Source: CAYWWY01 sp964462525
GTDB taxonomy: Bacteria > Thermotogota > Thermotogae > MWEM01
DNA length: 64,000 nucleotides
NCBI GenBank assembly: GCA_964462525.1
Contig: CAYWWY010000002.1
Location: forward strand, 230,971 to 294,970
Reading direction: 5' to 3'
In this document: piece after piece, positions 1 to 8,106 of the stretch
Layout of the letters: the number at the start of each line of letters is the position of its first letter
Numbering within the stretch: position 1 is the stretch's first letter
The notes under the pieces: model-generated
What the model saw: only the letters and a program-made list of their open reading frames with translations
What the model was told of the DNA's origin: nothing
Database searches by the model: none
Made by a program: the position numbers and the translations under genes

Positions 1-63
1 AACCTAGAAGAACGAGAAGCGGATGGGCATTCAGAGTTTTGGATTGTTACCCCCTCCAAGTAA
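1..63 (+). CDS. C-terminal tail of an unidentified protein (partial)
   Basis: Frame 1 is open from the first base to a TAA at 61-63 and would give the last 20 residues of a protein entering from the left edge. The fragment is too short to identify. Frame 3 is also open here, so the call rests only on position and plausible composition. Confidence 0.25.
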   Translation, partial: NLEEREADGHSEFWIVTPSK

Positions 64-91
64 CGGGAATCATCCAATTTATTCGGGCTTG

Positions 92-100
92 TGATATAAT
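92..100 (+). promoter_or_regulatory. Extended -10 promoter for the long plus-strand operon
   Basis: TGATATAAT at 92-100 is an extended -10 element (TG-N-TATAAT). No good -35 box is visible, as is common for extended -10 promoters. Transcription would begin near 107, giving a very short leader before the ribosome site AAGGAGGTGAT at 108-118. Confidence 0.5.
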
Positions 101-120
101 TGGGTCAAGGAGGTGATAAG

Positions 121-591
121 ATGAAAATGCTAAAACTCTTCAAGTACAAAGAACAAGCAAGGACTATGATGGACATCTTAGAAGATAATGGGATTTCCTT
201 TGAAGAGAAAAAAATGACTCCTGTCGAAATTTGGGTTGAAGAAGAAGATTACGATAAAGCTTTTGGGTTGCTCAAAGAAAATATGAGATACCTTGAAAGC
301 GTGATGGAAAAATGGTATTCTGTAACCACCACCCCCGATGAAATGACCGCAGAAATCATTAAATCAACATTGGACGCGGCAGGAATCCCCTGTTTATTAA
401 AAGGCCTTGCAATACCCTTTGGAGAACCGGTAATTATGGGACAAACAGGGATTGTACCCATGGAGATTTTGGTCCCGTCTTCTTGTTATGACGAAGCAAA
501 AGATATCATTGAGATTACGATAAGCCAGGATGATGAGGACGAAACCTGCGGAGAAAAAAAGGATGATGAGGAGGAGGATTCCGGTTCATGA
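121..591 (+). CDS. Duplicated DUF2007-like protein, function unknown
   Basis: The protein has 156 residues. The start is set by a near-perfect ribosome site (AAGGAGGTGAT) nine bases upstream; an in-frame GTG further upstream would overlap the promoter. It looks like two copies of a small alpha/beta module, at about 1-65 and 75-140. Each has a helix matching 'lifts, then ageing-type' spacing EQAR..LLEDNGI or AEIIKSTLDAAGIP, followed by a strand and an acidic helix with a VPxxxxDEAKDII-type motif. This resembles the DUF2007 putative signal-transducing family, inferred from the pattern only. There is no signal peptide or membrane segment, and the C-terminus is strongly acidic. The stop overlaps the gcvT start (ATGA), so it is translationally coupled to gcvT. 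Confidence 0.6.
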   Translation: MKMLKLFKYKEQARTMMDILEDNGISFEEKKMTPVEIWVEEEDYDKAFGLLKENMRYLESVMEKWYSVTTTPDEMTAEIIKSTLDAAGIPCLLKGLAIPFGEPVIMGQTGIVPMEILVPSSCYDEAKDIIEITISQDDEDETCGEKKDDEEEDSGS

Positions 592-1709
592 CAGATAAAG
601 AAAACACACAGACCAAGACAACAGCCCTTTACCCAGAGCACAAGAGGCTGGACGCCAAAATAGTCGATTTCGCCGGTTGGAGTATGCCAATGCAGTATTC
701 TGGCATTCTTGACGAAGTCCGAGCTGTCCGCAGCAATGCGGGGCTTTTCGACATCAGCCATATGGGCGAAATTCGAGTTAATGGACCTGATGCGATCCCA
801 TTTTGCAACTATCTTTTGACCAACAATATTGAAACAATGAAGTTCGGAGAGGTCTGCTACACTATGCTGTGTAATAATCAGGGCGGAGTGATCGATGACC
901 TTCTCGCATACAAGATCCGAAAGGACGAAATCCTCTTGGTAGTCAACGCATCCAATGCAAGCAAATGTTTCGCATGGATTCAATCTCAAACCCAAGGGTT
1001 TGTCGTTCATGTTGAAGACGCTTCCAATGCCTTCGCGCAAATCGCATTACAAGGTCCGAATTCGCAGTCTCTTTTGGAATCGGTGTCTGGAGTCGAACTA
1101 GAGGCGATCGATTTTTATTCTTTTGCAATTGGACGAATTAACGGAATCGAATGCATCGTTTCTCGAACCGGTTATACGGGAGAAGACGGATTTGAGTTCT
1201 ATCTCCATCCCGACGCTGCCAAACCCTTATGGAGGAAACTAATCGAGTTGGGAGCCAAACCAGCTGGACTTGGCGCGCGAGACCTCCTCCGGTTTGAAGC
1301 GTGCTATATGTTGTACGGACATGAATTGGATGAACAGACAACTCCTTTGGAAGCGGGGCTTTCATGGACAGTAGATCTGGCCAAACCATTTATTGGCCAT
1401 TCAGCCCTAAAGCAGCAGAAAGAAGAAGGCGTTAGCAAACGGTTGAAAGGCCTTCAAACTCTCGAAAAAGGCGGGATACCAAGACAAGGCAATCCAGTAA
1501 TTGTCAAGGGAAAAAAAGTCGGACACGTCACTTCGGGAAATCAGTCCCCCTCCGTTGGAGAAAACCTTGCGATGGCTTATCTACCGAAAGACATTAAAAT
1601 TGGTGCGGAAGTCGATATATCGATTCGAGAAAACAAAACAGTTCCCGCCAAAGTAATCAAAATGCCGTTCTACCGGGGAAGTGTTCGAACCAAGAAAAAA
1701 TCACCATAA
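588..1709 (+). CDS. gcvT: Aminomethyltransferase, glycine cleavage T protein
   Basis: GcvT transfers the methylene group from aminomethyl-lipoyl GcvH to tetrahydrofolate and releases ammonia. The protein has 373 residues, close to the usual 360-375. Visible family blocks are FAGWSMPMQYSGI and FDISHMGEIRVNGPDA near the N-terminus, ALQGPNSQSLL and SRTGYTGEDGFEFY in the middle, LGARDLLRFEACYMLYGHEL, and a C-terminal barrel domain ending in MPFYRG. The Asp of GARDLLR in this family binds folate. ATG is preceded by GAGGAGG and overlaps the upstream stop by 4 bases. gcvH follows after 20 bases, but no gcvPA/gcvPB is present in the window. Confidence 0.96.
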   Translation: MTDKENTQTKTTALYPEHKRLDAKIVDFAGWSMPMQYSGILDEVRAVRSNAGLFDISHMGEIRVNGPDAIPFCNYLLTNNIETMKFGEVCYTMLCNNQGGVIDDLLAYKIRKDEILLVVNASNASKCFAWIQSQTQGFVVHVEDASNAFAQIALQGPNSQSLLESVSGVELEAIDFYSFAIGRINGIECIVSRTGYTGEDGFEFYLHPDAAKPLWRKLIELGAKPAGLGARDLLRFEACYMLYGHELDEQTTPLEAGLSWTVDLAKPFIGHSALKQQKEEGVSKRLKGLQTLEKGGIPRQGNPVIVKGKKVGHVTSGNQSPSVGENLAMAYLPKDIKIGAEVDISIRENKTVPAKVIKMPFYRGSVRTKKKSP

Positions 1710-1729
1710 ACCAGAAGGGGATGAATAAC

Positions 1730-2095
1730 ATGAAAAAGTATACGCAATCTCATGAATGGGTGGAGTTAGCGGGCACACGAGCAACAATTGGGATTAGCAA
1801 CCACGCCCAGGAAGAACTTGGAGATGTTGTATATGTAGATTTGCCCGAAGTGGGAAAAAAAGCGAAAAAGGGGCAGGTCATTTGCTCTATTGAATCCGTA
1901 AAGGCGGCGAGTGATATATACACTCCTGTTGACGGAGAAGTGGCTGAAATCAATACCCTTTTAGATTCATCCCCAGAGACGATCAACCAAGATGCCGAAG
2001 GGGAAGGGTGGATCATTCGATTGGAAGGGGTTCAATCCGAACAGCTGGAAGGATTGATGGATCAAGACGCGTATTTGAAAATGATCCAAGAATAA
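1730..2095 (+). CDS. gcvH: Glycine cleavage H protein
   Basis: GcvH carries the aminomethyl intermediate on a lipoyl-lysine arm between the P, T and L proteins. The protein has 121 residues with the family opening YTQSHEWVEL and the lipoylation motif SIESVKAASD, in which Lys58 is the modified residue. I chose the ATG at 1730 over the one at 1721 because the ribosome site GAAGGGG ends at 1720, leaving correct spacing only for the second ATG. Its place directly behind gcvT supports the call. The P protein must lie elsewhere, or these two proteins serve another C1 route. Confidence 0.95.
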   Translation: MKKYTQSHEWVELAGTRATIGISNHAQEELGDVVYVDLPEVGKKAKKGQVICSIESVKAASDIYTPVDGEVAEINTLLDSSPETINQDAEGEGWIIRLEGVQSEQLEGLMDQDAYLKMIQE

Positions 2096-2108
2096 GGAGC
2101 CCGATTCG

Positions 2109-2576
2109 ATGGTCCACATTCGATTTCGGATCAATGGAAAAAATCAGGAAGCTGACGTTCCCGATGATCTGAGGGCTTTGGATTTTCTCAGAGAGTCCCT
2201 TTCTCTCACCGGAGTCAAAGAAGGGTGCGGAGAAGGCGAATGCGGGGCATGCACGATCCTTATGGATGGTGAAGCGGTCTGTTCTTGTCTGCTTTTTGCT
2301 GCTCAGTTAGACGGAAAAGAAATCATAACAATCGAAGGACTCGAAACGGACCATGGTCTTCATCCAATTCAACAATCGTTTATCGATGAAGGGGCTGTTC
2401 AATGCGGGTTTTGTACTCCGGGGATGATTCTGGCCGCTAAGGCCCTTTTGGACCATAACCCCAATCCCAGTCCTCAAGAAATCCGAAAAGGACTGGAAGG
2501 CAACCTTTGTCGTTGTACAGGATACGTCAAAATTGAGAATGCCGTGGAAAAGGCATCCCAGAAAATGAAGGAATGA
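2109..2576 (+). CDS. Two-cluster [2Fe-2S] subunit, CoxS/xanthine dehydrogenase small-subunit family (orphan)
   Basis: The protein has 155 residues, a typical length for small subunits of molybdenum hydroxylases. The N-terminal plant-type ferredoxin motif is CGEGECGACTILMDG plus a later Cys (about 42-65). The C-terminal four-helix [2Fe-2S] domain has CGFCTPGM and LCRCTGY. In known enzymes this subunit passes electrons between the Mo cofactor and a FAD subunit or other acceptor. No medium (FAD) or large (Mo) subunit gene is nearby: the gene sits alone between gcvH and aspS, after ribosome site AAGGAG. The family assignment is secure; partner and substrate are unknown. Confidence 0.88.
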   Translation: MVHIRFRINGKNQEADVPDDLRALDFLRESLSLTGVKEGCGEGECGACTILMDGEAVCSCLLFAAQLDGKEIITIEGLETDHGLHPIQQSFIDEGAVQCGFCTPGMILAAKALLDHNPNPSPQEIRKGLEGNLCRCTGYVKIENAVEKASQKMKE

Positions 2577-2583
2577 ACAGATC

Positions 2584-4374
2584 ATGAAAAAACGCACACA
2601 TACCTGCGGGGAACTGCAACGGACCAAAGCGGGTAGCACAGTTGTTCTGAACGGATGGGTCAACCGAATTCGCAACCTTGGAGGGATCATCTTTTTTTCC
2701 TTGCGGGACCGGTATGGAGTCACACAAATCACCGTGCATCCCGATACGCAATCCTATGCTCTGGCCGCTTCCTTACGCGGGGAAGACGTGGTCTGCGTAC
2801 GTGGCGAAGTCATTGAACGACCAGAAGAGGCGCGAAATCTCGAAATGACCACGGGAGAAATAGAAGTGCTTGCCCAAGAAGTCGAGCTTTTGTCCAAAGC
2901 AACAACACCCCCTATCTACACGAATAAAGAAGAGGATGTTACCGAAGAAATGCGTTTGCGATATCGGTATTTGGATCTGCGGAAGCCGCGAATGCAAAAA
3001 AACCTCATCCTGCGTCATCAGGTCGCGCACGCAATCCGGAACTTCTTTGATCGGGAAGGGTTCCTCGATATCGAAACCCCTATTCTGAACAAAAGCACTC
3101 CGGAAGGCGCTCGGGACTATTTAGTTCCTTCCCGGATGAAACCCGGAAAGGTCTACGCGCTTCCTCAGTCGCCGCAGATTCTCAAACAACTGTTGATGAT
3201 CGCTGGAACCGACCGATATTATCAGATTGCCAAATGCTTTCGGGACGAAGATCTCCGCGCTGATCGACAGCCAGAGTTTACGCAGATCGATTACGAAATG
3301 TCCTTCGCTACGGAAGAAGATGTTATGGAACTGACGGAAGCGATGCTGACCCAAGTCTTTCGTGCAGTCAAAGGAGTCGAGATTTCTCATCCATTCCCGA
3401 TAATCTCATTCGAACAAGCGATGAATGAGTATGGGACGGACAAGCCCGACATCCGCTATGACATGAAACTCCAAGAAGTATCGGAGTATTTCCAGAAATC
3501 CTCCTTCGCGATTGCAAAAGACATCCTTCATCAAGGGGGCGTCGTCAAGGGCTTCACCCTCTCAGAAAATGGAACCACCTATTCCCGGAAAACCATAACT
3601 GAACTGGAGACCTTTGTCCGGCAATATGGCGCCGAGGGGTTGATGACCATGAAATACGGGAATGAAGGGATCCAGTCTTCCTTTCAGAAATACTTCAGTC
3701 CTGAATCACTGCATTCTCTTTCTGCGCGGATGAACATGAGCCAAGGAGCGATGGCGTTTTTGATTATGGGTGAAAAAGAAACAGTCAATACGGCATTAGG
3801 CGCGTTAAGGACGCACATCGCAAAAAGAGAAAAGATAACCAACAATCGACCCGACGCCTTCTTATGGGTAAATCGGTTCCCTATGTTTCACTACGATGAG
3901 GAATCCAAACGGTATATTGCTGAACACCACCCTTTTACCCTTCCGGTGATGGATGAATTTAATCGATGGAATCATCAAGATCCTTTACGAATTCACGCGC
4001 ATGCCTACGATGTTGTTATGAACGGCTGGGAGCTTGGCGGTGGAAGCGTTCGGATACACGACAGCGAAACTCAAAAAAAGGTCTTTACCCTTTTGGGATT
4101 GGACGAAACGGATCAAAAGGAAAAGTTTGGTTTTCTGCTGGAAGCATTTTTGTATGGAACTCCGCCACATGCGGGATGTGCGTTGGGTTTGGATCGGCTT
4201 GTTGCATTGATGGCTGGAGAAGAATACATTCGTGAAGTGATCGCTTTTCCGAAAACAACAACAGGAACCTGCCTTATGACTGGCGCGCCTTCAGAAGTTC
4301 CGGAAGACCAGCTTCGCATCTTGGGGTTGGAAGTTCTTTCAAACCGAAGACCATCAAAGGAGGGAGTATCATGA
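2584..4374 (+). CDS. aspS: Aspartyl-tRNA synthetase, bacterial type
   Basis: AspRS charges tRNA-Asp (and possibly tRNA-Asn, if no Asn-tRNA synthetase is present). The 596-residue protein has an N-terminal OB-fold anticodon domain (LNGWVNRIRNLGGIIFFSLRD). Class II motif 2 follows (CFRDEDLRADRQPEFTQID), with the bacterial GAD insertion domain at about 290-410. Motif 3 is near the end (GCALGLDRLVALMAGE). The length matches bacterial AspRS (about 590). It follows the ferredoxin-like gene by 7 bases and overlaps the STAS gene by 4 bases (ATGA), placing it inside the long operon. Confidence 0.97.
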   Translation: MKKRTHTCGELQRTKAGSTVVLNGWVNRIRNLGGIIFFSLRDRYGVTQITVHPDTQSYALAASLRGEDVVCVRGEVIERPEEARNLEMTTGEIEVLAQEVELLSKATTPPIYTNKEEDVTEEMRLRYRYLDLRKPRMQKNLILRHQVAHAIRNFFDREGFLDIETPILNKSTPEGARDYLVPSRMKPGKVYALPQSPQILKQLLMIAGTDRYYQIAKCFRDEDLRADRQPEFTQIDYEMSFATEEDVMELTEAMLTQVFRAVKGVEISHPFPIISFEQAMNEYGTDKPDIRYDMKLQEVSEYFQKSSFAIAKDILHQGGVVKGFTLSENGTTYSRKTITELETFVRQYGAEGLMTMKYGNEGIQSSFQKYFSPESLHSLSARMNMSQGAMAFLIMGEKETVNTALGALRTHIAKREKITNNRPDAFLWVNRFPMFHYDEESKRYIAEHHPFTLPVMDEFNRWNHQDPLRIHAHAYDVVMNGWELGGGSVRIHDSETQKKVFTLLGLDETDQKEKFGFLLEAFLYGTPPHAGCALGLDRLVALMAGEEYIREVIAFPKTTTGTCLMTGAPSEVPEDQLRILGLEVLSNRRPSKEGVS

Positions 4375-4706
4375 ACGAGATTTCATTCCAGGTTCAAGAA
4401 ATGGATGATGCTGTGGTCGTCCGTATCATTGGTGATATTGACGCATATCACTCCCCGAAACTCAAAGAAAACTTAGAGGATCATATCCGGGGCGATTGTC
4501 CCACACTTCTGTTGGACCTTTCTATGGTGCCCTATATTGATAGCGCCGGTTTGGGAACACTCGTGTCCGTCCTCCGGGAGACTCGAAACTATAAGAAGAC
4601 ACTCAAACTGATCGGCTTGCGGCAAAACATCCGGAGAATATTCGAGATGACCCGCCTTGATAAAATATTTATCATTATGGATACCGTGGAGGAAGGACTG
4701 AAATGA
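4371..4706 (+). CDS. STAS-domain anti-sigma factor antagonist-like protein
   Basis: A single 111-residue STAS domain. The segment LLLDLSMVPYIDSAGLGTLV carries the conserved DSAGLG turn, whose serine is phosphorylated by RsbW/SpoIIAB-type kinases in known anti-anti-sigma factors. No kinase, phosphatase or sigma gene lies next to it, so its partner is unknown. It overlaps aspS upstream and cmk downstream by 4 bases each, which suggests strict translational coupling and makes a housekeeping signalling role more likely than a stress-sigma locus. Confidence 0.88.
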   Translation: MNEISFQVQEMDDAVVVRIIGDIDAYHSPKLKENLEDHIRGDCPTLLLDLSMVPYIDSAGLGTLVSVLRETRNYKKTLKLIGLRQNIRRIFEMTRLDKIFIIMDTVEEGLK

Positions 4707-5377
4707 ACCCGGTATTTTGCTTGGCCATAGATGGCCCGGCGGGAAGTGGGAAAAGCACAGTTGCCCAAAAGCTTGCAGAGCGGTTTTCTTTGACCCATTT
4801 CGATAGTGGCGCTCTATATAGAAGCATTGCGTTTTTCCTCATAAACAAAAGCGTGATTGAATCGGATCCTTCCGAATGGATCACCCTGTTGGACAGCATT
4901 TCATTCTCCTTTGAGGAAAACCACCTCTATTTGAACCAAAAAAAAGTAGGAGAGGAAATACGAACCCCTGAGGTAGGAAGATGGGCTTCTCCAGTGTCTT
5001 CATACCCTGAAGTGCGAGAAAAAGTGAATCAATCCATACGAGATATGGCATCGGGCAAGACTATTGTAATGGAGGGCAGAGATATAGGTACCGTTGTTTT
5101 TCCCGAAGCAAACCTGAAGGTGTTCTTGGAAGCGTCTTTGGAAGAAAGAGCGCTTCGAAGACGTAAGGAATGGGAGCAAGAAGGCATCCAAAGATCGTTC
5201 GAAGAGACGCTAGAAGAACTGAAAGAACGCGACGAACGAGATAGTCAAAGGGTTCACGCACCGTTAAGACCTGCCGAAGACGCTATTGTTTTGGACACGA
5301 CCGATCTGACTTTAGAAGAAGTGGTATCGACGATTGGCATTTGGGTAGATGCGATATGGAAAGGAAAATCTCCATAG
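4703..5377 (+). CDS. cmk: Cytidylate kinase
   Basis: Cmk phosphorylates CMP and dCMP with ATP. The protein has 224 residues with the P-loop GPAGSGKST at about 10-18 and the family blocks YRSIAFFL, VVMEGRDIGTVVFPEA (written here VMEGRDIGTVVFPEA), LRRRKEW and RDERDSQR, then the DTTDLTLEEVV tail. The cmk-ispH-S1 order that follows is common in Clostridia. It is coupled to the STAS gene by an ATGA overlap, and its 3' end overlaps ispH by 22 bases. Confidence 0.96.
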   Translation: MNPVFCLAIDGPAGSGKSTVAQKLAERFSLTHFDSGALYRSIAFFLINKSVIESDPSEWITLLDSISFSFEENHLYLNQKKVGEEIRTPEVGRWASPVSSYPEVREKVNQSIRDMASGKTIVMEGRDIGTVVFPEANLKVFLEASLEERALRRRKEWEQEGIQRSFEETLEELKERDERDSQRVHAPLRPAEDAIVLDTTDLTLEEVVSTIGIWVDAIWKGKSP

Positions 5378-6246
5378 TCAACGCGCATTTGGCCCATAGT
5401 ATCGGGTTTTGTTCGGGTGTGCATAAAGCGGTTGAAACAGCCCGGATGTTGCTTGAACAGGGAGAACAGGTCTGCGTTACCGGAGAGTTGGTGCATAACC
5501 CCTCGGTAATGCGTTCGCTTGTTGCCCTTGGGCTTCAGATATTGAACTCCGATCATCTTGAGGACCTAACCGGAAAGACTGTGTTGGTAAGGGCCCATGG
5601 AGTTTCCCCGTCGGTTTTTGCGGATCTCCAAAAGAGAGCGGCGAGGCTTGTTGATTTGACTTGTCCCATTGTGAAGCAGCTATTCCGACAAGCGCAGAGC
5701 CTTCGAAACCTAACGTATGATGTATTTGTCCTTGGAACGTCCCATCATCCGGAGATGCAAGCGCTCATGGGCTATGCTCCAGGGATCCGAGTGATTGAAA
5801 GTTTGGAGGCCCTCCAAGCCCATTGGAAATTGAAAGATTTGAATCAAAGTCTTGCTCTGTTATCGCAAACTACGGTTTCAGAACTCGACTTTCGGTCTGT
5901 TGTCCTTTGGATGATTCAATCGCTCAAACCATTTCAAAGCCTTCAAGTTGTCAATACAATTTGTCCCATATCAAGAGATCGTCAAAAAGAGGTTCAAAAA
6001 ATGGCTCGGGAACTGGATGGGGTAATTGTTGTGGGCGGAATGAACAGCTCCAATACCAGAAAACTCGTCGATATTGCCCGGGCATATCTGGAAGAACCCA
6101 TACATATTGAACACCCAGAAGAGATTCGTGTTCATTGCAAACGGATGAAACCGAATGCTTCATATGGAATAATAAGCGGTACATCGACACCCGTACAGGA
6201 TGTGCGGATGACCCAGGAAATCATTCTGAGAAATACAGGAGGTTGA
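5356..6246 (+). CDS. ispH: 4-hydroxy-3-methylbut-2-enyl diphosphate reductase
   Basis: IspH (LytB) makes IPP and DMAPP in the last step of the MEP isoprenoid pathway using a [4Fe-4S] cluster. The 296-residue protein keeps the three cluster cysteines: C19 (GFCSGVHKA), C103 (LTCPIV) and C203 (NTICPIS). It also keeps the TSHHPE, NSSNT and SGTSTP active-site blocks. ATG at 5356 is chosen because it gives the usual short N-terminus; a TTG at 5341 is possible. In many Clostridia this enzyme is fused to the following S1 protein, but here the two are separate ORFs 6 bases apart. Confidence 0.95.
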   Translation: MERKISIVNAHLAHSIGFCSGVHKAVETARMLLEQGEQVCVTGELVHNPSVMRSLVALGLQILNSDHLEDLTGKTVLVRAHGVSPSVFADLQKRAARLVDLTCPIVKQLFRQAQSLRNLTYDVFVLGTSHHPEMQALMGYAPGIRVIESLEALQAHWKLKDLNQSLALLSQTTVSELDFRSVVLWMIQSLKPFQSLQVVNTICPISRDRQKEVQKMARELDGVIVVGGMNSSNTRKLVDIARAYLEEPIHIEHPEEIRVHCKRMKPNASYGIISGTSTPVQDVRMTQEIILRNTGG

Positions 6247-6252
6247 ACTAAG

Positions 6253-8106
6253 ATGATCGACGGTAGAGAAGAACCTTTGGAAATCAGTAACATGGAAGAA
6301 GCCCTTGAACATCTGGACAATGGCTTTTTGGGAAATCCATCTCGAGGAGATCGGATCAGCGTGAAAGTGCTGCAAATTTTGCAAGATGAGCTTCTGGTAG
6401 AGGTGGGTGCAAAGAGCGAAGGGATTATCTCGTCCTCCGAATTGATCCGTCCTGTAGGCGAGTATGCTGTTGGAGATACCATCAATGGAGTTGTTACATA
6501 TATCAACGAAGAGGAAGGAAGAATCCAGGTTTCTGAACGCAGCAGAGCTGTTCGGGACGCAATGAAAGCTTTGCAGGAAGCCTACCACAATCAGACGAAA
6601 ATTGAAGGGACTGTGAAAGAACGCGTCCGAGGCGGATATACGGTAATGGCCTATGATGTTGTTGAAGCCTTTCTACCCGGTGGACAGTCCATGTTCAAAC
6701 GGAATGAAGATCCAATCAACCAGAAGATGGATTTTGAAGTCATCGACTTTCGCCAACGGCGAAAAAGACAAACGAATATCGTGCTTTCTCGAAAAACCAT
6801 GTTCCAGGAAGAGATCGCTCAGTTTTTTGATTCGATTTCCGCCGGTCAAATGATCGAAGGGGTGGTAGAAAATATCGAAGATTTCGGTGTGTTTTTGAAT
6901 ATTGGCCCCATTTCCGGATTGATCCCCCGATCGGAAATTTCCTTTGATCGGGATGTTGACCCCAAGAAACGATTCCGTTCCGGCCAAAACCTGAAAGCAG
7001 AAATTCTGAACGTGGATTCAGAAAAACACAAAGTCACTTTGAGCCTGAAAAGCCTACAAAAAGATCCGTGGGAAGAAATCGACGAAAAGTTTCAACCGGG
7101 TCAAATTGTTGAAGGCGAAGTCATCAAAATCCTTCCATTTGGATTTGTTGTACGGATCGATTCCGGTATGGAAGGATTGGTTCATGCCTCAGAAATCTTT
7201 TGGACCCGAAGAAGACCCGACATTCGATCTGTTGTTCATGAAGAAGAACGGGTTGAGGTAGAAATCTTATCCATAGACAAAGCCAACAGAAAAATATCAT
7301 TGAGCCTAAAACGGGTTCGGGGCAATCCGTGGGAAGATGCAACCGCAAAATTCTCTATCGGCTCTGTATGGGATGGAAAGATTGTGAAAATCCTCTCGAC
7401 AGGCCTAATTGTTGAACTCGAAGAAGGGATCAGCGGGTATGTCCATGTATCGGAAGCTTCCTGGAACTTTCTAGACAGCTTGGAAGAAGCCTTTCGTGTT
7501 GATGATCTGGTTCGGGTCCGTGTGCTCGAAATCAATCCCGACCAGGAAAAAATTCGTTTAAGCATCCGGAAAGCAATGGAAGATCCGTGGAAAAAGGTTC
7601 AGGAGGAGCTTCAAAAGGGAAGCGTCATTCAAGGGCATGTCCTGCGTGTAACGGAGTCCGGAGCGGTATGTATGCTTGACGTCTATGGGGTCGAAGCCTT
7701 TCTTCCCGTTTCCCAAATCTCTACAGAACGCGTGGAGCGACCGGCGGATGTTCTCGAAGCTGGTGATCCCATTGAGGCGGCCGTTGTCCGTCTGATTATC
7801 GAAGAAGATAAAGATCGACGCAATATGGTCATTTCCATTAAGCAGTTGAAGCAAGATCAATCGAATCCGTCTGAATCCCATGATGAAGACGATGACTATG
7901 ATCAGTATCTGAGCCCCGCTGACTCAGAAATGAGCCTCGCTGAAATGGTTCAAGAAAAGCAAAAAGAAAAAGAAGCGAAAGAAAAGATCCAGGAGCAAAA
8001 GGCGCACGAACGATCGGAAGAAAAACCTTCGGATCTTGCAAGCGAGTCGGAGCAGGTCTCCGAGGATGATCAACAACCATTGGATCAAACCCAACAACAG
8101 GGGTGA
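6253..8106 (+). CDS. rpsA: Ribosomal protein S1-like, six S1 domains
   Basis: The 617-residue RNA-binding protein has six S1 motifs starting near residues 33, 115, 195, 280, 365 and 455. The clearest carry GVVENIEDFGVFLNIG, GEVIKILPFGFVVRID and GLVHASEI. The tail after about 540 is acidic and Gln/Lys-rich, likely disordered. S1 proteins help mRNA dock on the 30S subunit. Its ribosome site (AGGAGG) is embedded in the last codons of ispH. Six domains is the count of Gram-negative S1; many Bacillota carry four, so this is on the large side. Confidence 0.93.
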   Translation: MIDGREEPLEISNMEEALEHLDNGFLGNPSRGDRISVKVLQILQDELLVEVGAKSEGIISSSELIRPVGEYAVGDTINGVVTYINEEEGRIQVSERSRAVRDAMKALQEAYHNQTKIEGTVKERVRGGYTVMAYDVVEAFLPGGQSMFKRNEDPINQKMDFEVIDFRQRRKRQTNIVLSRKTMFQEEIAQFFDSISAGQMIEGVVENIEDFGVFLNIGPISGLIPRSEISFDRDVDPKKRFRSGQNLKAEILNVDSEKHKVTLSLKSLQKDPWEEIDEKFQPGQIVEGEVIKILPFGFVVRIDSGMEGLVHASEIFWTRRRPDIRSVVHEEERVEVEILSIDKANRKISLSLKRVRGNPWEDATAKFSIGSVWDGKIVKILSTGLIVELEEGISGYVHVSEASWNFLDSLEEAFRVDDLVRVRVLEINPDQEKIRLSIRKAMEDPWKKVQEELQKGSVIQGHVLRVTESGAVCMLDVYGVEAFLPVSQISTERVERPADVLEAGDPIEAAVVRLIIEEDKDRRNMVISIKQLKQDQSNPSESHDEDDDYDQYLSPADSEMSLAEMVQEKQKEKEAKEKIQEQKAHERSEEKPSDLASESEQVSEDDQQPLDQTQQQG

